DNA of 64,000 nucleotides. Source: Rhipicephalus microplus. Its lineage: Eukaryota; Arthropoda; Arachnida; Ixodida; Ixodidae. A program made the position numbers and the translations under genes. Under the pieces are notes generated by a model, which was given only the letters and a program-made list of their open reading frames with translations, ran no database searches and was not told the origin of the DNA. This document shows, in pieces, positions 22,821 through 34,030 of the stretch; within the stretch, counting starts at the first letter, position 1; each line of letters begins with the position of its first letter. The stretch is taken from assembly GCF_043290135.1 (NCBI RefSeq), contig NC_134707.1, positions 83,284,447 through 83,348,446 of the forward strand. Direction: 5' to 3'.

Positions 22821-23061
22821 GATTGATTGATATGTGAGGTTTAACGTCCCAAAACCACCATTTGATTATGAGAGACGCCGTAGTGGAGGGCTCCGGAAAT
22901 GTCGACCACCTGTGGTTCTTTTAACGTGCACCCAAATCTGAGCACACGGGCCTACAACATCTCCGCCATCATCGGAAATGCAGCCGCCGCAGCCGGGATT
23001 CGAACCCGTGACCTGTGGGTCCGCAGCCGAGTACCTTAGCCACTAGACAACCGCGGCGGGG
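22821..23061 (-). mobile_element. tRNA-derived SINE (Ruka-like), intact with target duplication
   Basis: Read from 23061 on the minus strand, the tRNA head shows GTTGTCTAGTGGCTAAGGTA (A box region) and GGGTTCGAATCCCGG (B box, matching GGTTCGANNCC). A ~150 bp body follows, and an ATTG-type simple tail (AATCAATC on the minus strand) at 22821. The 14 bp direct repeat CACCTGCTCGTACT flanks it at 22807-22820 and 23062-23075. The tick SINE family Ruka has this kind of structure; the name rests on memory. Mobilisation would use a LINE's enzymes. Confidence 0.9.
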
Positions 23062-23075
23062 CACCTGCTCGTACT
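23062..23075. repeat. SINE target-site duplication, right
   Basis: CACCTGCTCGTACT, identical to 22807-22820. Confidence 0.95.
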
Positions 23076-24020
23076 ACAAGCGACAAAACACAAAGTAGCG
23101 CATATTTGGTGTCACGACAGTGTTTCAGCTACCACCACATTTTTTAAGCAGGGTTTCGAGAAATCTTCGGCGTACACGGATTATTCTCTCCGTATAGCTA
23201 ATCATCTTATTCAGCACTCACAGAAAAATTGCGTGGCCACACAAGCAACAATGGTGGCTTCTGCAGCAGAGACTAAGGTGACTTGCGCCTTTTTTCAGCG
23301 TTCTCATGGTCAGAAAGACGCACGTTCAGGGATGATACAATAGCGACATTGTGGTGGTTTATAGAAAGGTCCCAGAGAAGCAGGAAAATCTCGATTCACC
23401 GATAGAAGTGTGGGATAGGCTGCCACGAACTGGTTCTGCGATGTTCCAAATACGCATGCATAGTTTTATTTTTAGACTTTTTTTTTAATTTGGCCAGTTG
23501 CTCCCAAGTATACGACTCAAAACGTGCTTTTCAAGACTTAGCAGCTCGGGGTAATGGTGCTGAGTCATTCTCCGCCAATCGACCCCGTCTCCGCAGTCGA
23601 CAATCTTCGATTTATTACAGCGAAAACTCTACTAAGCTCACAACTCGGTACAGTTTCTGGTGCCGTAGTTGTCCGCCACCACTGGCTACCGTAACCACTA
23701 TTGCACATCACAAGAAAAAAAAATGAATAAAAAATTCTCAGTACAAAGTAGGAGTGAAATGGGAATCCGGCGCACGCATCTATGACACGCATCCAGCTCT
23801 GGCGTCTCTCAGGAGCAGCTGCCATGCAGCAGTTAGCCCTCACAGCCGGTTAAAATGGGTGACAAGCCACATCAGCTAATTTCACCAAGGTTTCGTGAAT
23901 GCGTCCTTTGCACATTCGCAAACACGGCTTTACCAGCTTTACATGCTTTCAAAATAAAATACACCCATCTTCTACTTTTATCTGCCTTCAGTTAAGGGAA
24001 GGGCCAATGAACAACAAGTA
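23076..24020. other. No gene seen
   Basis: No recognisable gene or repeat. Confidence 0.4.
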
Positions 24021-24430
24021 AGATTATGAAAACATGCCACTCTCATGATGTGCTCATAGCCCTTTCGCGAGCTTCACATATAATAATTTTTTATTTTGCG
24101 TGATGGCACTTGCAGACACCGGTGGCAGCGTCGGACAACTAAAATGCTAAAATCGGTCCTTGTTACGATCTAATAACAGCCTTAGCTGTAAAAAAGAAAA
24201 GAAGAGAAGAGAAGCAGTGGTGAATCTCTGTGTTAAAGTACTGCACTCCTGCGCCTTCCGAATTACATCGCCCTCCTTTTTTTTTTCTTCAGCGAGAGTA
24301 AAAGTGGCGGCGGCGGCCAATGGCACCACCAAAAGTAACTGTTTGATGAAGTTCTTAGCAGCTTGCGCTGTAAAACGGCTGCGGCTTACAGGTTGTAACA
24401 ATTGATTGATGTTGTGCATAAGGATCTATA
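24021..24430. repeat. ~340 bp dispersed repeat, copy 1, joined to a fragment of the 20.8 kb repeat
   Basis: 24021-24087 copies internal sequence of the repeat at 20778-21850. From 24088 (TATTTTGCGTGATGGCACTT) to 24430 (AAGGATCTATA) the sequence matches 28759-29099 at about 93% by eye. It has a poly-purine stretch, a poly-T tract and a final TAACAATTGATTGATGTTGT. Minus-strand frames are short and differ between copies, so it is probably non-coding. Confidence 0.8.
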
Positions 24431-25460
24431 TTTGTTTGCCTGACATGTGATGTAAATTGTATGATGCAGCACATACACATGGAGCAAATTTGTATATATC
24501 TTCCCTGATATTTTCATCATTTATTTATTTTTATTATTTTATTTTTTTGCAATACTGGTGTTATGCTTGCTGGATTTTTTTTTGTTTTTTTTCTTTGTTT
24601 TTTTTTTTGCTCGCGTCCTTGTAATCTTCTGTGCTATGCTGGTATCAGGATGTTTTGTAGGAATGTATATATAAGTTTTTATTACACCGTATTTGGTATT
24701 GTAATGTTAGCTTATGGTCTTTATTGTTATACACATCTTTTGTCCCACCTGCCTTGTATAGGGTTCACTGGCCTCGTCAAGCTATCCATAAACAGCTTTT
24801 AGCCAGTGAACCTCTCCAGAACCTGTTTCTTTCTGGGAAAATAAAATGATTTGAATTGAGTTGATTTGACCGAGCTTCAGTGTGCGAATAGGGAAATATG
24901 TAGAGAACGATAAAGGCAGTAAAATGATAACATATTGGCACCATCGTGAAACAAGATATTTCGGTAAATGCTGTCTTTCATTCCCTGTACCACTTGCCAG
25001 ACAACTGGGGAGTTACAGAGGACAGTTCCCATGACTTTCGCGATCCTAGATTTATTAGATTAGACAACACCACAGTACCAGTTGTTAGTTCACTTGCATA
25101 TTTGTTGTTTCTCCTGCCCCGTAGTTCGTGCAGCTTTTGCATGACGTCTTTTTATCATACTTTATTCCCCTCACCCCTTTCCCCAGCACAGGGTAGCCAG
25201 CCGGTGTAAAAACGGGCTAACCTCCCTGTCCTTCCGCTTAAACTTTCCTCCTCCTCCTCCTCCTTTTGCGTAACGCGTTGCATACCCGTTTGCCGGGTCA
25301 TAGGGCGTGCCCGATCACTACGCAAGCTGTTACAAACGGACGCAGCTTCTTCCTTCTACCTCCTGCGTCGCTTTCAGTGCACTCGCTGGTGCGAAGGGAT
25401 GGAACGAGATGACAAATGTCTTAGACAAGCGATGAATTTCTGTAACTCCACTGTTGCTTT
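24431..25460. other. No gene seen; poly-T rich
   Basis: T-rich stretches near 24520-24620, with an AATAAA at 24839. No coding resemblance was found. Confidence 0.4.
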
Positions 25461-25564
25461 CATCATCATTATCATCATCATCATCAGCGTGACTACGTTC
25501 ACTGCAGGACAAAGGCCTTTCCCATGTTCCGCCAGTTAACCTGGACCTGTGCTTGCTGCTGCCA
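25461..25564 (-). mobile_element. RTE-type LINE 3' tail fragment
   Basis: Plus strand: ATCATCATCATCATCAGCGT, GACTACGTTCACTGCAGGAC, AAAGGCCTTTCCCATGTTCC. The minus strand is the end of an RTE ORF (QDQVNWRNMGKAF-like) followed by an (ATG)n tail. It is a 5'-truncated copy, the same family as 18909-18997. Arthropod RTE elements commonly end this way. Confidence 0.75.
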
Positions 25565-28060
25565 ATTTATTGTTGCTTTACCGATAGTAAAATTGTTCTC
25601 CGTCTTCCTGAAAAACAAAAATACGCATCCTATCAAGGAAAAAAAACTGAGGACAGATAAGAATGTCGAATAGTTCTTGATGCAATAAACATGTAGAGTA
25701 AGGAGACGAGATGGTGTATCATGAGGCCATAGAGCTTCTACAATAATGCCTAGAGAGAAATCTGACGCTCCGAACGTGTACCGCCGTGGAAGTTATGGAA
25801 AGTACACGCTTCCGATTAGATTGCATTAGCTATCGAACAGTCTACGAATATTTTCTATAGTTTCAGTTTCGTTTTTCGCACAACGTGGCTAGTGGAGTGC
25901 GGTGCAAAGCATTGAAGCAGCGCCTTTGTTGTTCGAAAAGGCCACTAGATGTGAGATTTCCTGCGGCTTCGGGTCTTTACAAGTCGTACTTTAGAGTTTA
26001 AGCGAAGCGTCGTTCACTCACCGCTGCGCGTAGATGTAGCGTCTCATGCCAGTGCCGGATGTTACATCGAGTTCACGTTTTCTTCGTAAGCGCTTCTTGC
26101 TAAAAATTGTTTAAATCGACTGCATAACGACGGTGAACCTAAGTAGAGGCACTGTCACGCTCCGCTGATTCGATTTCACAACAAAGCTAGAGATGCGTTG
26201 GGGGCAGACCACTTGAAAAGACGCACCTACCGTCGCAGCAGACTAAACGTTAAGCGTTTCTCATTATTACCGTACTGTTATTTCCGAAAGTGGATGATGC
26301 GTAATTTCGAGAAAAAAACAAGCATGTCTCTATTCAAGTGTTTTTAAATAACTCGTTATATCTTGATTGCGAATCCGGAACACAATAGCTGAGCAATGCA
26401 TATCCAGGTGGTCAAATTTGTCCAGGTTTCCCTTTTATCTCATGGTTGCGCATACTTTTTGCAAGAAGATATGTGTACAAATGAATGAAGCAAGTTTTAA
26501 TTAGATATTATTTTACATCCCTTTGTTTTACAATCAAACAGGCGTCGCGATTCTCAAGAACAAAATACATCCGATGCAGATCGAGAGCCTGTACTTCCCA
26601 TTATTCTCATGGGGGACAAGCGCCGCTGAAGGAGCCTGCGTACATAGACACTAGTGCCAGATTCCATTCAAGGTACAATCAAACTTTATAAATGAGGTCT
26701 TGCTATGGCTCAATTTATTTTCTTCGGCGCGAGTTGGCTAATACTTGCGTGGTGCTACAAATTCTTTTATTAAAACCAACAGATGATTACTTAGAAAAAA
26801 GTACCAAAGTCCCTATAATTGCTCAAAAGTGTTGTATCGAGCTTGATGCACTGATACGGGAGGTGTAGTCGAGAAATATAGCGATTGCGAACGCTTCTTG
26901 GTTGGTTTATGCAAGTGGCAAATTGAGACACTTAAAACAACGCCAGACTAACGTGGAACACGCAGCCCTGTATCAGCGTAAGCTATAGAGAAGTGGTCTT
27001 CGTGAAGTACGTTGGGAACTCTCTAAGGCCCAATATCTATAGCTTTAGTTGCCAGACGACGACTACGCTATTATTATCATATTTTTTTTTCACGAAGTAC
27101 GCACGTTTCTACTGCGCCATATTTCTCCATTCAGCCAACTAAGGAGCGCCCACTACGTAAAGCAACATCAGCTCCAGCGTTTCATTTTTTTGTTGATGCT
27201 GAAGCTGATAATAAAAATTTCTGACTGAGCCATTTTTATCGTGCGCGAGCTGATAAGCTTCTCACTTGTTACCCGTCTCACGTGGTGTCACATCGGATGT
27301 GATTCTACTTATCTGTAATGCAATATTACAGCTGATTTAACAATTTCTCCTCCGGGATGTCGCATGCGTGGGGCCTTTTCCAAAGCAGCTTCAACGCAAC
27401 ATCCCCTTTTGAGACGTTCTGCAAATGGCTTTGATGAAACAACTTGGTTTATATTTTGATAGCGTGCGCTATCTCACACATTCCAAAAGCAATTCTGTGC
27501 TTATCATCATAATCTCACTGACTAGTATGCACGGTGCATAGAAAACGCGCACTCTATACAGGCATGCGGAGCCATACAATTGCCTCTACAGCTGAGACAC
27601 CCGAGTGAAGACCTTCAGTTTCAGCCGTAGTTGCACCGACTGTTCTTGGAATGCAGTGCTACAATACCAATCTGTACACGCTACATGTCATATAAATCAT
27701 ATTTCTGTGCAACGACGCTTGCATGTCTGCAGAGGTGAGTATTGAGTTTGGTTTGCATAGACATTAGAAAAATTTTACAAAAGTACCTAAATAGCAAGAA
27801 ACAAGAAAGAAAACGCCACGCCATCGCTTAAGGTTCAGCACAGTCACAGCGAAAGCTGCAAGAGCGCCTTCCTGGAGCCATTTTTTGTAGTGTTTTATGG
27901 CAGCTACCACACGCAGACCTGCATGGTACCTGTTGCGCCATAAATCCTCACATTTTTTTTTGTAGTAGGGACGCGTTCGTTACCTCTATCACCATCATTC
28001 TTCAGAGAAACGTGGTACTAGTTGCAGGCTCTTACATGCACCATGCACAATTTGTTGATG
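25565..28060. other. No gene seen
   Basis: About 2.5 kb of AT-rich sequence without a convincing reading frame or repeat match inside the window. Confidence 0.45.
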
Positions 28061-28069
28061 CTGTGGCTG

Positions 28070-28480
28070 ATGATGACGAAGAATTACGCCTGACTTTAGG
28101 TGTCGTTTGCCACCTTCTCGGAATGGATTTAAATGCTCAAAATGTGCTTTTTTTGGGGGGATTTGTCTATAGTCCACAGCGATGGGAAGATTGTTGACGA
28201 GTCGCAGTAGTTTGTCAAAAGTCCAAAGAGGCTTAAGAGTTGAAATCATTTTTCGGTAGATTTTGAAATTTCCAAAATTCATAATAAATCAAATACGGCG
28301 CTTTATTTCAATACACTACAGATTATTTACAAATCAATCATCAAATTTTTCTTGTTCTATCTTTAATTTATTTCTCGTAAATATATTAATTTTAACATGT
28401 TAATAAGGAAGAAATTCATGAAAACTATCCGGTTCTTGGCCAATCCCCCAGCGTGGTTATGCGCCACATATATAGTCAAG
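28070..28480 (+). mobile_element. LINE-B 3' end, 5'-truncated copy 1
   Basis: 28100-28200 aligns with the C-terminal coding end of LINE-B at 53720-53840: TTAGGTGTCGTTTGCC against TTAGGTGCCGTTCTAG, and CCACAGCGATGGGAAGATTG against CCACAGTGACGGGAAGATTG. The encoded LGMDLNAQNVLFLG matches LRMNSNAQNVLCVRN. The 3' UTR ends TTGGCCAATCCCCCAGCGTGG...GCGCCACA at about 28470, as in the other two copies. It is on the plus strand. No target duplication was found. Confidence 0.75.
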
Positions 28481-28758
28481 GATCTTGACCTGACTTATGT
28501 AATGTGTTGGAAAATTAGAAGACCCACTCGTTGTGCCATTAGCAATGTGTGACATCTGTTTGTTACTTCGCTAATATAAATACTTATTTACACTTGTTAA
28601 AGTGTCACGCTCACCAACATGAACCCTGCATAAGGTCAGTTTGCAATGGAGTTTCGAGCACCGGTGTGTCTGATTGGGAGAACTCTGGACTGCCACGCAG
28701 AAGGCTCGCAATCGAATACCATGCTATTCTCAGCGTTTTTATTTCCTTTGTGATTTTT

Positions 28759-29099
28759 TTTTATTTTGCGTGATGGCACTTGCAGGCACCGGTGGCAGCG
28801 GCGGACAACTAAAATGCTAAAATAGGTCCTTGTTACAATTCTAACAACAGCCCTAGCTGTAAAAAAAAAGAAGAGAATAGAAGCAGTGGTGGGTCTCTGT
28901 GTTAAAATACTGCACTCCTACGCCTTCCGAATTACATCGCCCTCCTTTTTTTTTCTTCAGTGACAGTAAAAGTGGCGGCGACGGCCAATGGCACCACCAA
29001 AAGTAACTGTTGGATGAAGTTCTTAGCAACTTGCGCTGTAAAACGGCTGCGGCTTACCGGTTGTAACAATTGATTGATGTTGTGTATAAGGATCTATAG
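28759..29099. repeat. ~340 bp dispersed repeat, copy 2
   Basis: Matches 24088-24430 over its full length at roughly 93%, with small indels in the A- and T-rich tracts. Sequence on both sides differs from copy 1, so the shared segment is a discrete repeat unit rather than a larger duplication. Confidence 0.8.
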
Positions 29100-29272
29100 C
29101 TTATAGAGGTATTCCATGCACCTTTTTTTTTCTGGCAGTGTTAAATTTATACAGGAGTCGCTGGATCGTTTGAAGCCCCTATTCCAGTCAGCGTTAAAAG
29201 GTTGTTATGCATTAAGCCTTACATTTCTTTCATGAACTAAAGATTCACTGTTTCGATACGACTGCTGATTTC

Positions 29273-29493
29273 TTAATGCGGTTCGCTACAATTTGGGCAA
29301 CACAAAAACTTCTTACCGCACTCGTTGTACGGAATGCAGCGATACCACAATTTCCTTCGAAAGTACCCTTTTTTGCATACGCGCATTTGCTCTCCTTTGT
29401 ACTTGCAGATAACATTCAACTGCGGGCACAGCTGAGGATAACGCTGTCCTTTGAAACTGCAGTAGCGCATTTCTTCGTTAGAATACAAGCCGA
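29273..29493 (-). CDS. Terminal exon of a cysteine-rich secreted-type protein (host gene)
   Basis: On the minus strand a strong splice acceptor (ten T's then CAG, 29494-29506) precedes an open exon. It needs one base from the previous exon and stops with TAA at 29273-29275. About 70 residues contain ten cysteines, including LCPQLNVICKYKG, RVCKKGYFRR, YRCIPYNECG and LCCPNC. The spacing C-KKGYFRR-x5-C-IP-x3-C resembles the second half of trypsin-inhibitor-like (TIL) domains, and the closing CC-x2-C recalls other small arthropod secreted proteins. Neither match is firm. The upstream exon with the signal peptide was not identified. It is one of the few stretches here that reads as non-transposon coding sequence. 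Confidence 0.5.
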
Positions 29494-29506
29494 CTGAAAA
29501 AAAAAA
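29494..29506 (-). promoter_or_regulatory. Splice acceptor of the cysteine-rich exon
   Basis: On the minus strand a run of ten T's followed by CAG leads into the exon, and the exon is open from that point to its stop. Confidence 0.55.
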
Positions 29507-29896
29507 TCAGTTTCACCACAAGGGCGAAGCGATTCATGCGATATCAACAAATGATATAGTTGTACGAATAAATGTGAGCAGTTAACTCCTATAGAATTGA
29601 AACTGTACCTCCTCTAGGATTTAACATCTAATTCGAGACATTTGTATAGTTTTCAGTTAAGAAATTTTACAAACGCGTTAGCATTCGCAGTCTATGTTCC
29701 CGTACACAGAGACTTTCTTCAGCGAATATAACAGCTTATTACGAAATAGTCATGCGCTGCCGTGTCACTATGTCTCACTGCTCTTGAAAATTTCGGTATC
29801 GCTTCAAAGCTCGTGATGAGTGTGATTATTATAAATGAGGTCGAAAAAATATTTCATTGCTTTTTAAATTTTTTTCGAAGTAAAAGCAAGGTTTTG
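29507..29896. other. Presumed intron with a GGGCGAAGC repeat edge
   Basis: 29512-29545 carries TTTCACCACAAGGGCGAAGC, an edge of a dispersed family; a similar CACAAGGGCTAAGCACTGAAT is at 49560. A hydrophobic minus-strand run (IIITLITSFEA, about 29790-29830) looks like a leader but is out of frame with the only ATG nearby and with the exon. Confidence 0.35.
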
Positions 29897-31050
29897 TGCG
29901 ATGTTGTAGAAACCAACTCTCACCACTCAGCGCCCGACACGCACCACCCGACGTGGTATAGCAAAGTGAGAGACGAAACGTGCTGCCGCTATTCCAATAG
30001 CGGCCATTGACTTGCTGGTCGCTTGAAGACTAAGCAGAAACGCTGGAGAAGTTCTAGTAGACTGAAAAAAACTTGTATTTACAGACTGTACAAGAGTTAC
30101 ATTTCTACGGGCATCAACGTTACAAAAAAAAAACACTTTGGAAATGAACCGAGTTTTTTAGGGGACTTTACGGGATTCATTGGAGCTGATGGTGCCTTGT
30201 GTCATTCGGGGTTCATACCCTCGCCCAAAATAACACAACAACCAAAATGTACATAAAACAGAACTGGAAAAGGTCATAGAGGCAAAGGCCAGCTCAGCGG
30301 CGCACAATTATCTAGACAGAGCTACACGTACTCGGTATTGCGGCCATAAGACGACTTCCCGGTAACACGTCAACTTTTTGACGACGGAGAAATAATCCGT
30401 TTGTCCCCTGTGCACTGTAAGAGAAGCCGCTCGCTGACCGGCCATGGTTCCACTTACGAGTTCGATTGCATGGAAGCATTCGAAGACATCGTAATTCAAC
30501 TTTAAGCACCCCAGGCACCGACTTGTAGCGAGCCCGCCAGCTTCCGAGAGCTACCCACCGGACCGGAACGAAAGGTTCACGGCAGTCACTGTGGTTTCAC
30601 AATGTGCGCCACGGATTTCGTAGGCGCGCAAACAGTACACCGCCGTGCCATAAGCCGAACCGGTGCGAGGAGTGACAGCGGTGCGCTGTGTTTCGGAAAA
30701 GACCCGTTGAAAGTGCCGTGAGGTATTCAGAGTGTCGTCACAATGACGTTTCTGATCCCACCCATTTTGTTGCCCATGGGGGGCGGGGGGTCGGTTTCTC
30801 TTTCCCGAGTTAACAGGAACTCGAAACGCTCGACAGTCTCCGGCGCCATTCTGGTACTGCACTGTATGCGTTCAAGGCAAATCCGGTCGGTCATGCTTCG
30901 ACCCAGTGACACGAAAGCAATGCTGCCTGCCAAGTAGTGACATGCCTCCCCAAGCTTAAGGCACAAAGTAAATCAAAGTAAACAAACTGCCGCGCAACGA
31001 ATTCTAACCGCTGTCCTACGCCCCCATTCAAGACTTCGCAACAACTTGCT
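29897..31050. repeat. Duplicated segment, copy A
   Basis: It aligns with 41446-43360: GATGTTGTAGAAACCAACTC and GTGCTGCCGCTATTCCAA at one end, CCAGCTCAGCGGCGC in the middle, and CTGCCTGCCAAGNNGTGACA near the other end. Identity is about 85-90% by eye. Copy A lacks the inverted-repeat insertion present in copy B. On the minus strand both keep an open start (MAAxGIAAARFVSHFAI) and another shared run (GEACH.LAG.IAFVSLGRS). Copy A appears to hold only the first ~35 codons of the frame that continues in copy B. Confidence 0.8.
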
Positions 31051-31764
31051 TACACCGTTGCCGAAGTAAACACAACAAAAAGCATACCCCGTTCAACCAG
31101 TGGGTGTAACAGCAGTAGCTAAACTGCCCAGCAGAATTTTCCTCTCCCCCCCCCCACTACGTGGAGGATGTGCTGCACCTAGCCGGCCGCAGCATGCGCA
31201 AATGTTATTCTGCAAAGGAAACGTGCAAAGTGCCCGAGTTCTCCTTTTTTGGTGCTCACAAAAAAGGAAAGGAAGACAACAAACTAAAGCAAACTACAGC
31301 GCCAGCTTACATGATAAAGCTATTAAGTGAGCTGCCCCGCTCTCTAATTATATCAAGCCCAAGCAAAACATCATGCAGCTGTTACGCGACATCTAACAGA
31401 TCTGAACAAACGTGTCAGAGCTAGTCGCTCCGCGCGCCTGCTCGCCAAAACGTTACAATGCGTGTGAAATCTGACACCAATGTTAGAATACCGAAATCAT
31501 GCTGCAGGCAATTATCTAACACGTTACAACAGTTTTAAAGGAGATGACACACAATCCAACACATGGCACTGAAAAATTGGGTGCGGTTGCTTCATCCAGC
31601 ATAATAAAAAAACGTAAGAAACATCGTCACGTAAAAGCAGATGACTTCAAATCGCAGTTCCCGCGAATACATCTGCCATTTATCACGCTTTGTTGTATAA
31701 TGTCTAAAGGTTTCATCATCATCATCCGCAAGTGTTCTTGCCGACTTTTTGCAAAATATGCATC
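31051..31764. other. No gene seen
   Basis: Flank between copy A and the G2 left LTR. A poly-C run lies near 31147. No recognisable coding. Sequence to the right of G2 (38005 on) would have been contiguous with it before G2 inserted. Confidence 0.4.
31761..31764. repeat. G2 target-site duplication, left
   Basis: CATC, matched at 38001-38004. Only 4 bp, but both copies abut the shared LTR edges exactly. Confidence 0.75.
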
Positions 31765-31942
31765 TGTAGGAAGACTTGTGGCATTTGGTTTCCTGCGTAT
31801 TTTAATTATCTCTGCTCTGGCATGGACGTCCACAGACACTGTCGTTCTTGCTGGCGTCTTCTTCTCTCGTGCTGGCTCGAACAGGTGGAGCAGTGGCGGC
31901 ACAACTTCTTCGTCTTCTTCGAGACCCTGACGGCTCGCCATA
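31765..31942 (-). repeat. G2 3' LTR
   Basis: Plus strand begins TGTAGGAAGAC and ends GCCATA; about 88% identical to 37823-38000. A purine tract (AGAGGGGGGCCC on the minus strand, about 31943-31956) lies immediately inside, as expected for priming of plus-strand synthesis. Confidence 0.9.
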
Positions 31943-31986
31943 GGGCCCCCCTCTAGCGAGGTGGCCCGTGCACAAAGCAGCGAACC

Positions 31987-33168
31987 CTATGAGCAGGTTG
32001 TAGGTTCTGCTATTGCAAAGCGCGTTCGTTGGGTCGTCACGAATGGCTTGTAGTCTTCGAGGACGGCGTTACTGTCGAGGAAAGCCGCCTTTATATGGTC
32101 AATGAAGACACTGTCTTCGCGTTCGTTAAGCAACAGAACGAAATCCTTCGGGCAACGCTTGACGACCTTAAAGGGGCCATCGTAAGGAAGTTGCAGTGGT
32201 GGTGTGATTGCGTCATGTCGTACAAAGACGTGGGTGAAGTCGCGGAACGCACTACTGATGAAACTTGGCCGTGAGTGTTGACGTGCAGGAATAGGGGACA
32301 CATCTCTCATGGCATTCTGAGGCGCATGGCATAATCAGCTATGTCCAATGGTGATACCGGTGACGTGTCAAAAAACTGTCCAGGAAACCTTAGGGTAGTG
32401 CCAAATACAAGGTCAGCTCAGGAGCAGGACGCGTTCGTACCTATCGTGCTGCGCAGGGTGAGGAGGACGAGAGGTATTCGCTCCGTCCAGGGTATGAACG
32501 ATTGCGAGGCCATGAGCGAAGCTTTGAGTAGGCGGTGAAATCGCTCAACCATGCCATTCGACTCGAGTGGTAGGCCGTCGTCTTGATGTGGTTGACGCCA
32601 AGCATTCGAGACAAGGTGCGGAAGAGCACGGATCAAATTGACGACCTCGATTCGTTGTGATGGTCTTGGAAATTCCGTATTGGCTTATCCACACGGTGAT
32701 GAGTCCGCGGGTGACTGAATCTGCCATGATATTGGTGAGGGGTAGTGCCTCAGGCCACCGCGTGAACCGGTCAACGCAGGTTAGCATACAGGAACTGTGT
32801 TGCGATGAGGGCAAAGGGCCTACGAGGTCCAGGTGCACGTGACTGAACCGCGAGTCAGGAGGCGGGAAGGTACCCAGTGGACTGACCACGTTGGGCTGAA
32901 CTTTGGTTAGCTGGCACTTGAAGCAAGCACGTATTCAGCGGCGGACGTCGATTTTTATTCGAGGCTATAGTAATCGCCATGTGAAGAGGCGCTCAGTCAC
33001 ACGTATAATTGGGTGCGACAGGGAATACAAGGCGTCGAAGACTCTGCGGTGATATGGTGCTCGAACGTAAGGGCGAGGACAACCGGTAGAGGTGTCACAA
33101 ACGAGGGGAATCGTGCAGCCGGGAAGTTGGACATCTTCAAGCTTGAGGAAGTTTTTTGGAGTCGCACC
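31987..33168 (-). pseudogene. G2 integrase
   Basis: Minus-strand fragments give, in order, part of the zinc-binding domain (CFKCQLTK near 32920), the core opening HVHLDLVGPLPSS (first catalytic Asp near 32826), TRWPEALPL, and a second catalytic site reading TTNRGRQF, where the expected Asp is Asn. The Glu strand is near 32570 (SNGMVERFHRLLKASLM). The C-terminal part 31987-32310 has VFVRHDAITPPLQLPYDGPF, the end typical of CsRn1 integrases. Frame changes near 32410 and 32600, with stops in the zinc domain, show it is inactive even before the Penelope insertion. Confidence 0.85.
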
Positions 33169-33179
33169 ACCTCAAGCTC
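33169..33179. repeat. Penelope target-site duplication, left
   Basis: ACCTCAAGCTC, identical to 35009-35019. Confidence 0.9.
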
Positions 33180-33370
33180 TTGAACTGGTATAGCGCATTA
33201 CGGGGAAGAAGAAACGGCCGAGCAGACCGACACAAGAGGACAGAACGCTAACTTCCAACTGAGCTATATTGTCAAACTGCATCAAATATGTAGACCGGCG
33301 CCAGCATACAAAAGCACCCTAACGCAACTACAAGATAACGCACAACATCACACCGTCACATATCACAGAT

Positions 33371-34030
33371 TCATAGGCGGTTATCCTGATTAAGGAAGGC
33401 TACTTCATGTCCAGATAAAACCAAAGAAGGGGCGCTAATACACGTGCTGCCAGCTCTTGCTATACAATGCGCTTCTATAATTTCTCGAGTTAAGTGTGAC
33501 GGGTGCTTTTTTACCACTTCACATTGATCAAACATGGGGGTACATCCACAATCGCGGCAGTGAATTCCAATGTGGCCCTGGATTGCTTTGTGAATATTAT
33601 AATGGTGCTCTTTTAGCCTTTCATTAAGGCATCGCCCCGTTTGGCCGAAATACCACATACCACATGAGAATGGAATCGCATAAACAACCCCCGCTACACA
33701 CGGCACAAACCGAGTTTTGTGATTAGTTGCGCAACCAGTGGTACATGGTTTGAGAGGGTTGACTGCTTTGCAAAGCCGCTGTAACTTATCCGGCGCTGAA
33801 AACACCACTTTGAAGCTGCATTTCTCCCCTATCTTTTTTAGCCGGTGGAAAATGTCATACACGTAGGGTAAAACTACGGGTCTTTTTCGGTCGTTAAATT
33901 CCGGCTGAGCCTCGAAGTTGCAGCCTTTCTTTATCTGTTTTAATAGCTTTTCAGCTATAGATGCCAGTAGGATAGCTGGGTACCCAGCACTCAAAAGCCT
34001 TTCAGCTTGAGCAGCAAAGCAGCGCTGCAT
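33371..34030 (-). pseudogene. Penelope RT C-terminus and GIY-YIG endonuclease domain
   Basis: This 219-codon open frame ends in a GIY-YIG nuclease, the endonuclease that gives Penelope elements their name class. VVYAIPFSCGMWYFGQTGR (about residues 115-133) is the GIY...YIG strand pair, seen as V-V-Y and Y-F-G. The catalytic Arg follows in TGRCLNERLKEHHYNIH and the conserved Glu in LTREIIEAHCIARAG. Cys residues in CKAVNPLKPCTTGC and HCRDCGC form the linker and CCHH-like parts. The frame itself is open; it is called a pseudogene because the upstream RT is truncated and frameshifted. Confidence 0.9.

Noticed and set aside
29785..29862. Hydrophobic run resembling a signal peptide upstream of the cysteine-rich exon
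   Set aside because: The nearby ATG frame stops after 17 codons, the hydrophobic frame lacks an ATG, and its likely donor phase does not fit the exon at 29493.
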